Below are positions 47,844 to 56,475 of a stretch of DNA of 64,000 bases, piece by piece. The position numbers were made by a program, and so were the translations under genes. The DNA is from Vibrio lentus (GTDB lineage Bacteria > Pseudomonadota > Gammaproteobacteria > Enterobacterales > Vibrionaceae), in the NCBI RefSeq assembly GCF_002875945.1, contig NZ_MCZK01000102.1, forward strand, positions 62,001 to 126,000, given 5' to 3'. The notes beneath the pieces were generated by a model. It saw only the letters and a program-made list of their open reading frames with translations, was not told the origin of the DNA and ran no database searches. How positions within the stretch are numbered: position 1 is the first letter of the stretch; the number at the start of each line of letters is the position of its first letter.

Positions 47844-50800
47844 ATGGCGATTACGGTCTGGAATAACCTTTCAGTCAAACATAAACTCTTTGGCTTAGTT
47901 CTACTTCCCATTTCTTTACTACTCTTCCTTGCAGGCAGGCAGGCGTATTTCTTAACCACTCAATTGACAGATTTCGAGAGAACCAGTCAGTTATCGGTGT
48001 ATCTCGAAGATATTTCGGTGTTATATCGAAGCTCATTTGCCTCCAACCCAGAAGAGTTTACCCAACAAAGTAATCAAGTCAGCGCAGAATTGAAAACACT
48101 CTCCCCAAGTATTTTCCTAGGCGCTTCCAATAGCATTAATCAGCTGGTTTCTGACTTTAACGAAGCCACCCTCTCTACGATGGAAGCAACAGACAGCTAC
48201 GACAAGTTGGACGCCCTTGAATGGCAAAGTGACTTGTACAAACAGCTACTCCTAGAAATTGAAAAAGTCCCATTCGAAAACACCAAACGCGAAATTCAAC
48301 AACACCTTACCGCGTTACAACAGCTTGAATGGCTGATGTTCTGGTCGAACGAAGAGTTTAAACTGGGCACTTCACTTATTGAAATTTTCCAAAATAGCCA
48401 AGAATACGACCCAGAACTTGCAGAGCAAATTGCAACCTTGAGTCAAAGACAGCAACTATTTTTAGAACGCTTCGTTTCTTTGAATGCCAACGAGCATCAA
48501 GTGTCTTTAATGGTCGAAGTGTTCAGAAGTGATGTGTTCGCACAAAGCCAAGAAATCAGAAGTGCCCTGCTCGACTTAACGGCTATCAGCCAACTCACTC
48601 CGCAAGAGATTTCAGTGGGGCTTGAAGCAATGAGCGCCAGACTTAACTTGCTGCAAAATCTTGGTGGTGTGATCAAACAAGAATTCCAACAAGAAGTTGG
48701 ACAAGCCATTTCTGATGCTCAAATGCAACGAACGCTATTCATCTCCATCGTGGCTTTGCTCGCGACCATTGTGATGGGTTTAACCTTAAGCTTGGCGAGA
48801 CAAGTGACCAACAATCTTAAATTAGTGTTGGACTTCTTGAAAAGTGAAAACGACGAAACCCGCCCTTCGTTGGATAAACTAATACAGGGTAAAGACGAGC
48901 TGAGCTTATTTGCACAACAAGTCGAACGTTTGACTTTGGAAAGAGAGCACGCCAAAGAAAAACTAACGATTGCAAAAGAAGACGCAGAGAAAGCGAAAGA
49001 CGACGCAATACAAGCCAGTAAAGCGAAGAGTAGTTTCTTGGCGAACATGTCCCATGAAATTAGAGCGCCTCTAAATGGTGTAATTGGTATCTCAGAGATT
49101 CTTTCAGACACCCCACTAACACCCACTCAAAGAGATTACGTTGATACTATCGAAACCTCTTCTCAACTGCTTCTTAGCTTAATCAACGACATACTAGACT
49201 TCTCTAAAATCGAATCCGGAATGCTACTAATCAACCCTCATTCCGCCTCCATTCGAGAGTCTATCTACGACATCGCTTCAATCGTCGCACCCAAAGCGAA
49301 AGAACAAAAAATCACAATTAACGTCGACATTAGCTCTGACACCCCAGCAAGAGTGATGATCGATGACCACCGATTAAGACAGATCTTGATGAACTTCATG
49401 TCCAACGCCGTGAAGTTTACCGCTGAAGGTGGTGTGACCTTAACTATCAAGACCCTCAACAGAACAGAGAATAACGTTACCATTCGATTTGCCGTTCAAG
49501 ACAGCGGTATTGGTATTGATAAACAGCAACAGAAACAGATATTCGAACCTTTCGCTCAAGAAGATGATTCAACAACAAGACAGTTCGGGGGTACCGGATT
49601 GGGCTTAGCGATCAGTACTCAATTAGTCGAATTGATGGGTGGTCAGATTCAATTGGACTCAGTCAAAGGCGAAGGCAGTTGTTTCTATTTCGAACTCGAT
49701 TTACCTATTGACTTAAACGTGCCAAAACCAAGCCAAGCGACCGCCGATATCTACATCCTTGGCGGCGACGACGAGTTATCGAAACGCATCGAAGGCGACC
49801 TCAACTTCTATGGCTTGCAAGTCGCGCAAATAACCAATGATGCCTCGATCATTACTGATAAATTTGCAACACAGCCACACAGTAAACCGATCACCGTCAT
49901 TTTTGCCGAAGATAGAGCTTTCCATGCAAGCGACTACACGAATGATTTAAATCGTTTACATGATAACGGCATTACGATTTGTCTAATTCGCTCATTCCTA
50001 AGTGACCCAGCAGACATAGGTAATTGTATTACCGCACAAGTCTCACAGCCACTTCTGGGTTCACGTTTAATCAAAGCGGTAGAGTTGTGTGACACTCAAG
50101 GTTTAGCCGAGCTATCGGAAAGCAAACAAGAAGCTGCGCCGACCCAACAAAAAATCCTGATTGTTGAAGACAACAAGATCAATCAGAAAATAGCTGGCCT
50201 ACACGTTGGTAAAAGTGGGTTTGAGTTTGAATTTGCGAATAACGGTCAAGAAGCTGTCGACATGTTCAGCGCCAACCCACACTACGCAGCAATCTTGATG
50301 GATTGCATGATGCCTGTGATGGATGGCTTTGCCGCAACAGAGAACATCAGGCGTGTAGAAAAAGAGACCAAATCCACGCGCCGTATCCCTATCATCGCCC
50401 TCACAGCCAGTGTGATTGACGATGATATCCAGAAATGTTTTGACGTCGGTATGGATGATTACGTTCCAAAGCCGTTTAAATTTGAAATGTTGAAAGAGAA
50501 AGTGCTAGCCGCGGTTGAAGCAATGCCATTACCCGCAACTGACAGTGGGTCACCTGCCCCAACCACATCAACGGTTACCCCAATTCACACCGCAAACTCC
50601 AGTTCGACTACGAAGACTGGCACTTCAAATACGCCTACAGCCAACGTTAAACAAACGCTACCGGAAGCACCCGAGCAAAATATGGTGCCGAGTAAATCAG
50701 AAAGGATCCTTCTCGTTGAAGACAACCGAGTAAACCAAAAAGTCGCTTCGGTCATGTTAACTAAAGGAGGCTATGCCTTTGAGATTGCTGATAACGGACA

Positions 50801-51071
50801 AATCGCTGTGGATATGTACCAGAACGACAGCAGTTTCGACATCATTTTAATGGACTGCATGATGCCCGTGATGGATGGTTTCACGGCGACCAGGGAGATA
50901 AGAGAACACGAGAAAAACTTAGGCTTAAATAAAACTCCGATCATCGCGTTAACCGCTAGCGTTATCGACGATGATATTCAAAGGTGCTTCGATTCCGGCA
51001 TGGATGGGTATGTGGCGAAGCCCGTTAGAAAAGAAAAACTCTTCCATCAAATTGAAAGTGCGACCTGCTAG
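47844..51071 (+). CDS. Hybrid histidine kinase with three receiver domains
   Basis: A protein of 1075 residues. The start at 47844 follows GGATGG; an ATG at 47832 has no ribosome site. Membrane helices at about 13-33 and 295-318 flank a helical periplasmic sensor of some 260 residues. The cytoplasm holds a coiled coil, the phospho-acceptor box MSHEIRAPLNG (His404), N-box NFMSNAVKFT, G-boxes DSGIGID and GGTGLGLAIS, a degenerate first receiver (YILGGDDE), and two full receivers (ILIVEDNKIN and ILMDCMMPVMDG; ILLVEDNRVN and the same acceptor motif), the last two separated by a Ser/Thr/Pro linker. It has no Hpt domain, so it needs a separate one; the protein at 13.9 kb is the obvious candidate (inference). 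A PstS-like protein follows by 9 bp and may be its ligand sensor. Confidence 0.9.
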   Translation: MAITVWNNLSVKHKLFGLVLLPISLLLFLAGRQAYFLTTQLTDFERTSQLSVYLEDISVLYRSSFASNPEEFTQQSNQVSAELKTLSPSIFLGASNSINQLVSDFNEATLSTMEATDSYDKLDALEWQSDLYKQLLLEIEKVPFENTKREIQQHLTALQQLEWLMFWSNEEFKLGTSLIEIFQNSQEYDPELAEQIATLSQRQQLFLERFVSLNANEHQVSLMVEVFRSDVFAQSQEIRSALLDLTAISQLTPQEISVGLEAMSARLNLLQNLGGVIKQEFQQEVGQAISDAQMQRTLFISIVALLATIVMGLTLSLARQVTNNLKLVLDFLKSENDETRPSLDKLIQGKDELSLFAQQVERLTLEREHAKEKLTIAKEDAEKAKDDAIQASKAKSSFLANMSHEIRAPLNGVIGISEILSDTPLTPTQRDYVDTIETSSQLLLSLINDILDFSKIESGMLLINPHSASIRESIYDIASIVAPKAKEQKITINVDISSDTPARVMIDDHRLRQILMNFMSNAVKFTAEGGVTLTIKTLNRTENNVTIRFAVQDSGIGIDKQQQKQIFEPFAQEDDSTTRQFGGTGLGLAISTQLVELMGGQIQLDSVKGEGSCFYFELDLPIDLNVPKPSQATADIYILGGDDELSKRIEGDLNFYGLQVAQITNDASIITDKFATQPHSKPITVIFAEDRAFHASDYTNDLNRLHDNGITICLIRSFLSDPADIGNCITAQVSQPLLGSRLIKAVELCDTQGLAELSESKQEAAPTQQKILIVEDNKINQKIAGLHVGKSGFEFEFANNGQEAVDMFSANPHYAAILMDCMMPVMDGFAATENIRRVEKETKSTRRIPIIALTASVIDDDIQKCFDVGMDDYVPKPFKFEMLKEKVLAAVEAMPLPATDSGSPAPTTSTVTPIHTANSSSTTKTGTSNTPTANVKQTLPEAPEQNMVPSKSERILLVEDNRVNQKVASVMLTKGGYAFEIADNGQIAVDMYQNDSSFDIILMDCMMPVMDGFTATREIREHEKNLGLNKTPIIALTASVIDDDIQRCFDSGMDGYVAKPVRKEKLFHQIESATC

Positions 51072-51080
51072 GAGAAATCA

Positions 51081-51557
51081 ATGGATTGGCTCAGAACAAT
51101 AAAAACTGCCCAACGCAGTAGTGTCATACCAGCAGTGATCGGACTGCTGGGAAGCTTGCTACTCTTTAGCCCTGCTCACGCTGCTGAGGAGTACGCAATA
51201 TTCTCTTTAGATTCTGGATTTGAAGCGATATCGATAAACAAAGCGAGAAAATTATACAGAGGGAAAACCAAACGCCTCAATGGCAAGCGTGTAGAACTGT
51301 CTGATTGGCCTGAAAACAGCGCTGAACGAGAGAGCTTTTATCAGCTTTTACTGGGGAAAAACGCCGCTCAAATGAATGCACACTGGGCTGGACTGTCTTT
51401 CTCAGGGAAAGCACGTTATCCACGGGAGATCAAAGCTGCCTCAACAGACAGTTTGGTTGACTGGCTTGATGACAAGCCCAACCGTATCGGCTACTCCCCA
51501 CTCTCTTCAGTTCCTGAAAATGCCAACGTTCTCTACGTTATAAGCTCGGAGAAATAA
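51081..51557 (+). CDS. Small PstS-like periplasmic binding protein
   Basis: A secreted protein of 158 residues with an extended signal peptide (cleaved near AHAAEE). The mature part has the half-domain pattern of the phosphate-binding-protein-like group: INKARKLYRGKTKRLNGKRV, ERESFYQLLLGKN, WAGLSFSGKARYP and RIGYSP. It is far shorter than true PstS (about 320), so it is not an ordinary phosphate transporter component, and no pst permease genes are near. The ribosome site is AGGAG. It lies 9 bp after the kinase and 1 bp before the beta-barrel gene, so the three form one operon. A second copy lies at 52715 next to another barrel and a receptor. Confidence 0.8.
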   Translation: MDWLRTIKTAQRSSVIPAVIGLLGSLLLFSPAHAAEEYAIFSLDSGFEAISINKARKLYRGKTKRLNGKRVELSDWPENSAERESFYQLLLGKNAAQMNAHWAGLSFSGKARYPREIKAASTDSLVDWLDDKPNRIGYSPLSSVPENANVLYVISSEK

Positions 51558-51558
51558 C

Positions 51559-52626
51559 ATGAAAAAAATAATTACGTCAGTGCTATGTGCTTCATTCGCC
51601 TCTCCAGCCTTCGCCATCATTGAGCTTACCGATAATTTATCCTTAAGCGGTTTTGGTTCAACGTCTTGGGCAACGTCAGATAACGACAACCCATTAATTA
51701 TTAACCGCGGCTTTACCGATGAGAACTGCTACGACTGTGATACCACGTTTGGTGTTCAACTCGACTACTTCTACAACTCATTTAAAGCGTCGGTACAAGT
51801 TGTTAAAGCGCCACAGTTTGATTGGAGTGACCCACAGCTTGAATGGGCTTACCTTGGCTATGAGTTCAATGACTTTGATGTCAGCATCGGTCGATTGAGA
51901 CTGCCACTGTTTCTTGCCTCTGAGTACTACTATGTCGGCCAAGCCTACATGACTGCTAGGCCACCTACAGAGGTGTATAACGCTGTACTGGGCATTACTG
52001 CTTTCAATGGTATTAAAGTGAGTTGGACTCACGATGTTAGTGACGAAGCGACGCTATTGCTTACTCCATTCTTAGGTATCAAAGACAACAATGAAGTCAA
52101 CTTCAATTCGAGTACAGAACTGGAATTTGAAACCAATCGAATGTTCGGTGCTAACCTCCAGTTAATCGGAGAAAATTATCGTTGGAACTTATCCTTCTTA
52201 GATTCAAACTTTGATCAGACAGTTAAGATTAAAAACGTTGGATCTCTTCCAAAACAAGACAACCAACACATCCAACTTTGGTCGTTAGGTGCTGAATACG
52301 AATTTGGTCAAGCAATACTGGCCAGTGAAGGACAAACAAGTGACTTCTCGTCATCAATGTACGCTAGTTTAGGCTATCGACTCAATTCGTTTACTCCGTA
52401 CGTCGTTTACGGTGCAGAGTTTGATTCACACGAACACCTAACAGGAAACAGCTACCTAATCGGCGTGGACTATGATGTGTTACCTAACGTTTCCATCAAT
52501 GGTGAGGTGCAATACTTTGAAGCTCGTAAAACAAACGGTGCCTTTGTTGAAGATTTTAACGCGCTGACTGGCTTTGATGATAAAGATGCCATGCTCTACA
52601 CGATCATGCTAAGTTTCGTGTTCTAA
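51559..52626 (+). CDS. Outer-membrane beta-barrel (porin-like) protein, copy 1
   Basis: A protein of 355 residues with signal peptide (MKKIITSVLCASFASPAFA). The mature part starts LSLSGFGSTSWATSDN and shows alternating beta strands, with YLGYEFNDFDVSIGRLRLPL and a final MLYTIMLSFVF ending in Phe, the mark of outer-membrane barrels. It is paralogous in plan to the 53135 protein (ISGFGSVGIGKSDN, YDFDSFTARAGKLRLPLF, IVYSARLDFVF). It follows the PstS-like gene by one base. Possibly it admits or holds a ligand for the binding protein (inference). Confidence 0.85.
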   Translation: MKKIITSVLCASFASPAFAIIELTDNLSLSGFGSTSWATSDNDNPLIINRGFTDENCYDCDTTFGVQLDYFYNSFKASVQVVKAPQFDWSDPQLEWAYLGYEFNDFDVSIGRLRLPLFLASEYYYVGQAYMTARPPTEVYNAVLGITAFNGIKVSWTHDVSDEATLLLTPFLGIKDNNEVNFNSSTELEFETNRMFGANLQLIGENYRWNLSFLDSNFDQTVKIKNVGSLPKQDNQHIQLWSLGAEYEFGQAILASEGQTSDFSSSMYASLGYRLNSFTPYVVYGAEFDSHEHLTGNSYLIGVDYDVLPNVSINGEVQYFEARKTNGAFVEDFNALTGFDDKDAMLYTIMLSFVF

Positions 52627-52656
52627 CCTAGAATTAAACAATCGTCATGAAAAAAC

Positions 52657-52692
52657 AAAGCCCAAGATAGTCACTCTACCTTGGGCTTTTTT
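52657..52692. terminator. Terminator between the two convergent modules
   Basis: A 10-bp stem (AAAGCCCAAG at 52657-52666, CTTGGGCTTT at 52680-52689) followed by TTTTTT on the plus strand, and by A/T-rich DNA on the minus strand. It probably serves both operons. Confidence 0.88.
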
Positions 52693-52714
52693 ATGATGGA
52701 CAAGTAACAGCCGA

Positions 52715-53125
52715 TTAGTACTTAAATAAAACCTTCACGTCACCTGTGACTACTGCTTCATCGACATAACCAATAGCGTTGGTTTTAGAAGCAACCGTTG
52801 TAATGGCCTCGTTGTAGTCAGCTACCTGAATAGGTGCCTCAGCTTTACCTGTAAAGACGAGTCGTGACCAAGCTGATTGAAGCTGTGATTCACTGCGCCC
52901 TGTCGCTACCTCGTGAAAAGCTAGTCGCCCTTCAGAACCATCAGCCAATTCGACTATTTGTGCTTTCGTACCATTTGATAGCTTGCTCTTTTTACCCATA
53001 AAGAGTTTTTTAACATCAGATTTTGATAATGAATCAACACCTGCATTGTTACCAATAACGACCATTCCAGCAGAAGCATTAAATGAAAGAACCGCTATGG
53101 TTATTGCTGTCAGTAAACTTTTCAT
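52715..53125 (-). CDS. Small PstS-like periplasmic binding protein, copy 2
   Basis: A protein of 136 residues with signal peptide (ends SFNASAG). It has the same half-domain plan as the 51081 protein: DVKKLFMGKKSKLSNGTK, RLAFHEVATGRSESQLQS, WSRLVFTGKAEAP and AIGYVDEA. It is preceded by a good ribosome site (GGAGGC) and lies 9 bp after the barrel gene. It is the last gene of the receptor-barrel-binder operon. No permease is near, so a sensory rather than transport role is likely. Confidence 0.82.
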   Translation of the reverse strand: MKSLLTAITIAVLSFNASAGMVVIGNNAGVDSLSKSDVKKLFMGKKSKLSNGTKAQIVELADGSEGRLAFHEVATGRSESQLQSAWSRLVFTGKAEAPIQVADYNEAITTVASKTNAIGYVDEAVVTGDVKVLFKY

Positions 53126-53134
53126 GTTGCCTCC

Positions 53135-54271
53135 TTAAAATACGAAATCAAGACGTGCTGAATAAACAATAGAACTGTCTTCAAGGTAGTTACCGGTCGC
53201 AACATATGGATTTGCAGTTGTTTCAACATTGCTTTGGAAACCGCCACTTGTGTCGCGGTAATCTACGTAGGTAACATCCGCTTTTAAAGACATGTTCTTA
53301 GCGAAATCCCAGCGGCTACCAACAGAGTAAGAAAGACGTTCATAATTCATTGACTCCTTCACAGCCGTGCTCATCATGTTCTCACGTTCTTCGTTATCTG
53401 TTGTTTCAACCCAACTTACAGAAATATAAGGCGTAAATTCAGTAATACGGTAACCAACCAAGCCAGATACCGATTGATAATCATAAAATTGACCTTCTAA
53501 TTGAACGTCAGCGGCTTCTACATTAACCAGTAAGTCACCGTTGTCATATTGAGCACTAAAAGAGATAAACTGGCCATCTTGGCTATCTAAAATCGCACCT
53601 AGCTGACAGTACGGATCCTGAGAATTTTGGAAGTCACAAGATGGGTTAGATTCGGCAACAAAATATGAACCACGGAAGGTAAAGTCATCTACATTCCAGT
53701 TGGCGCTAATACCAAACAACTTATCCAGTTTAACTTCACCAACAATTGAGTCGTCTTCATCAATAGTACCAATACCGACCACAGGCTGAAGAAGAATGCT
53801 TGAATCTTCAAGCTCAATCGGAATCAATAAATCAGCGCCCGTATAGCCCTTTAAAACAATGTTTTCATACAATTCTTGAGAAGGTCTGATCATAGGGTAT
53901 GCATAACCAAGATCAGTGTAGTCAGAGTAGAAAAACAGAGGTAGACGCAGCTTACCTGCACGGGCAGTAAATGAATCAAAATCATAAGAGGCGTAAGCCA
54001 TTTCGATTTTTGGTTCATAGTCATAACGGCTGTTTGCAACAATTTGCGTCACGAACTTTGCTCGCTCGTTAACTTGGAAATCGAACTGCAAGCCCGCGAG
54101 TGTTTCTTGCTCCCAATCCAATTTTTCGTCCGTGTAGCCAGCATAACCGATTGCGTTATCTGACTTACCGATACCTACAGAACCAAATCCACTAATACGA
54201 AGGTTATCCATATTTGCAGCATTTGCTCCAAACGCCATGCTTACTAGGGCAGCAACCACTGTCTTTTTCAT
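53135..54271 (-). CDS. Outer-membrane beta-barrel (porin-like) protein, copy 2
   Basis: A protein of 378 residues from the ATG at 54271, preceded by GGAG; a TTG at 54283 is in frame but has no ribosome site. It has a signal peptide (ends GANAAN), then LRISGFGSVGIGKSDN, amphipathic strands, and a last strand ending LDFVF. Two cysteines in NPSCDFQNSQDPYCQLG probably form an external loop disulphide. It is paralogous to the 51559 protein but clearly diverged. The operon context (chemoreceptor upstream, PstS-like protein downstream) suggests it takes part in sensing a ligand at the cell surface. Confidence 0.85.
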   Translation of the reverse strand: MKKTVVAALVSMAFGANAANMDNLRISGFGSVGIGKSDNAIGYAGYTDEKLDWEQETLAGLQFDFQVNERAKFVTQIVANSRYDYEPKIEMAYASYDFDSFTARAGKLRLPLFFYSDYTDLGYAYPMIRPSQELYENIVLKGYTGADLLIPIELEDSSILLQPVVGIGTIDEDDSIVGEVKLDKLFGISANWNVDDFTFRGSYFVAESNPSCDFQNSQDPYCQLGAILDSQDGQFISFSAQYDNGDLLVNVEAADVQLEGQFYDYQSVSGLVGYRITEFTPYISVSWVETTDNEERENMMSTAVKESMNYERLSYSVGSRWDFAKNMSLKADVTYVDYRDTSGGFQSNVETTANPYVATGNYLEDSSIVYSARLDFVF

Positions 54272-54389
54272 AACTAACTCCAATTTGTTATGTTGTTTCT
54301 TGTTTTTATGTAATTAACCCAAATTTTGGGCATACTCCCGCCCTCCTTGAGGCATAGCCAGAAAGAGAGAAGGAATAATTCGTGAGGGC

Positions 54390-56003
54390 TTAACTAACCT
54401 TAAAGTGGCCAGTTAATGTTGATATGTTACGAGTGACTTCCTGAATGTCATGAGCAACTGCGTCGACTTGTTGAACGCTGTTGCTTGTACCTTCTGCCAT
54501 TTTTCTAATTTCTTCGACAAAAGTTTCTATACGAGTTGAAGTTTGTTCCTGCTCTTCAGTTGCAGCGGCAATACTTTCGTTTCGCTGACTGATTTCAGTG
54601 ATCTCGGAAGTGATTTTTTGTAGCGAGTTTTCAGCAACCAGTGACTTTTCAACGCAGGTTTCAGCTTTCATCACGCTATCCGAAATGATCGTAGAGGCTG
54701 TTTTAGCTTGCTCTTGTAACTGCAAAAGTACAGATTGGATTTCTTGTGTCGACGTTTGTGTTCTTGATGCTAACGTTCTAACTTCATCAGCAACAACAGC
54801 AAAACCACGACCTTGCTCACCAGCACGTGCCGCTTCGATTGCAGCATTTAGTGCCAGTAGATTTGTTTGCTCAGCAATAGCGCTTATCGCCTCTAAGATA
54901 GATCCGGCACTTTGAGTCTTGTCATTCAACTGCTTAACCACTTGTGAAGCATTGCCTACATCTTGCGTCAGTTCTTGCACGGCTAAAATGGTACTTTTAA
55001 CCTGCTGCTCTCCTAGTGTCGCCTGTTCACTGGCACTCGAAGCAGAAGTCGAAGCATCATTCGCGTTCGTTGCGATCTCTCTGGCAGCAACAAACAACTG
55101 ATTTAATGAACTAGATACTTCTTCAATAGAAAGATGTTGTTTGGTCGAAAGTTCGTTAGTGACCTGACTAGAGCTCACTAAAGCGCTAGAAATAGTGTCC
55201 AATTGAGTGACGTTCTCGATTGTATGCGTCACGTTTTGTTGTAGATGAGAAACAAAACTATTGAATGATTCAACGAGTGGCTTTAGTTCGTCGTTTTTCT
55301 CGTGTTGTAAGCGAACCGTTAAATCACCATCCCCTTCCGCAATATCACGCATTTTATCACTGATGTTTGCTAAATCTTTCCGTATACCTTTTACAACAAA
55401 CCATCCAAAGATACACATAGCAAGCATGGCTAATGCACCTGAAATACTCATGATCTGGTTAGCTGTTTTGTTATTCGATTCTAATTCTTGCACTGCGTTC
55501 TCAAACTCTGACTGACGAGCCGACGAAAACTCACTCATACCCGTAGTAAGCTCTTCTAAAATTGCAGTGCTTTGCTTCGCGAGACGACCCGCCTCACTAA
55601 GGCTAATCTCTTCGTCGATCATGTCTTGCGCGATACGATAAGCCAGATCGAAATATTGATTGGTTTGATTTTGCAAAAGTGCGGATGAACCCTGTAAAGA
55701 TGGGTCCAATGAAATTTGAATATTGAAGTTGCTTTGGATCGCAGCAAGAGTTTGCTTATTCATCTCCAAAATCTCTTCATCACCGAGAGTCACTGCTAAA
55801 TTAAAACGCTCTGCTAATTGAGAGATTAAAACACTATTCAACGAAGCAGAATTCATGACAGGATAAGTCACTTGATCAATTCGATTAACCTGCTTGGTAT
55901 TGTTGGTTAATGTATCCCCTCCAACAAATAGAATACTAATAAACCCGACTAACGAAACTAAACATAACGCTAGAATTCTATTCTTGATCGATAGTGTAAA
56001 CAT
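54390..56003 (-). CDS. Methyl-accepting chemotaxis protein
   Basis: A chemoreceptor of 537 residues. Membrane helices at about 9-29 and 185-208 enclose a helical periplasmic sensor of about 155 residues with [18 protein letters not shown]-like linker ([17 protein letters not shown]) follows, then the long signalling coiled coil with the conserved tip [20 protein letters not shown] and [15 protein letters not shown]. The ribosome site is AAGGAAAGC. The sensor's helical style resembles that of the 47.8-kb kinase. The downstream genes are the barrel and PstS-like copy 2, so the receptor may read the loaded binding protein. Confidence 0.93.
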   Translation of the reverse strand: MFTLSIKNRILALCLVSLVGFISILFVGGDTLTNNTKQVNRIDQVTYPVMNSASLNSVLISQLAERFNLAVTLGDEEILEMNKQTLAAIQSNFNIQISLDPSLQGSSALLQNQTNQYFDLAYRIAQDMIDEEISLSEAGRLAKQSTAILEELTTGMSEFSSARQSEFENAVQELESNNKTANQIMSISGALAMLAMCIFGWFVVKGIRKDLANISDKMRDIAEGDGDLTVRLQHEKNDELKPLVESFNSFVSHLQQNVTHTIENVTQLDTISSALVSSSQVTNELSTKQHLSIEEVSSSLNQLFVAAREIATNANDASTSASSASEQATLGEQQVKSTILAVQELTQDVGNASQVVKQLNDKTQSAGSILEAISAIAEQTNLLALNAAIEAARAGEQGRGFAVVADEVRTLASRTQTSTQEIQSVLLQLQEQAKTASTIISDSVMKAETCVEKSLVAENSLQKITSEITEISQRNESIAAATEEQEQTSTRIETFVEEIRKMAEGTSNSVQQVDAVAHDIQEVTRNISTLTGHFKVS

Positions 56004-56475
56004 AAGCTTTCCTTGCTAAACAGTATGACAAACTGCACTAATTATTCGAACAATAACAGATCTGACCAGTATATCAATCTGTCACACCAAAAATAGTGAC
56101 AGAAATGTTAATATTATTTATAAACTGTTATCTAGGAAAAATAACCATATAAATCAACATGTATAAATAACCATTTTATTAAAAGCCCCTAGCCATCAAA
56201 ATATCGGCCCTTTATTTAAAATATAGTTCTGCGGTTTTTTTCCTCATTTTTATTATTTAAGAGCAGACCTATCGTCACTATTAAATCGATATAAAGAAGC
56301 CAAAACCCTTCTTACATTCAACTTGGTAATAAATTAACGTCGCAGAGTGATCTACAATTTAATAGTTCTGTCAGAGCCGTCAGCATTGTGTCAAAAGGCT
56401 GCAAACTCACGAACTTCACCGCCCTTGCTCGGTCAATCTTAGAGCGAATAAACAGATACCTTAAACGGAGAACGC
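56004..56475. other. Divergent intergenic region between the chemoreceptor and gamma-glutamyltransferase
   Basis: A 472-bp AT-rich region without genes. One clear element is the 8-bp-arm dyad at 56078-56103. The rest holds no convincing paired promoter boxes that I can support. Confidence 0.5.
56078..56103. promoter_or_regulatory. Dyad operator candidate upstream of the chemoreceptor
   Basis: TCTGTCAC (56078-56085) and GTGACAGA (56096-56103) are perfect inverted arms around a 10-base AT-rich spacer, about 75 bp before the receptor start. Spacing fits a dimeric regulator, but the arms do not match the CRP consensus. Confidence 0.4.

Noticed and set aside
51081..53125. Phosphate uptake (Pst) locus
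   Set aside because: The PstS-like proteins are half-size and no PstA, PstB, PstC or PhoU genes are present.
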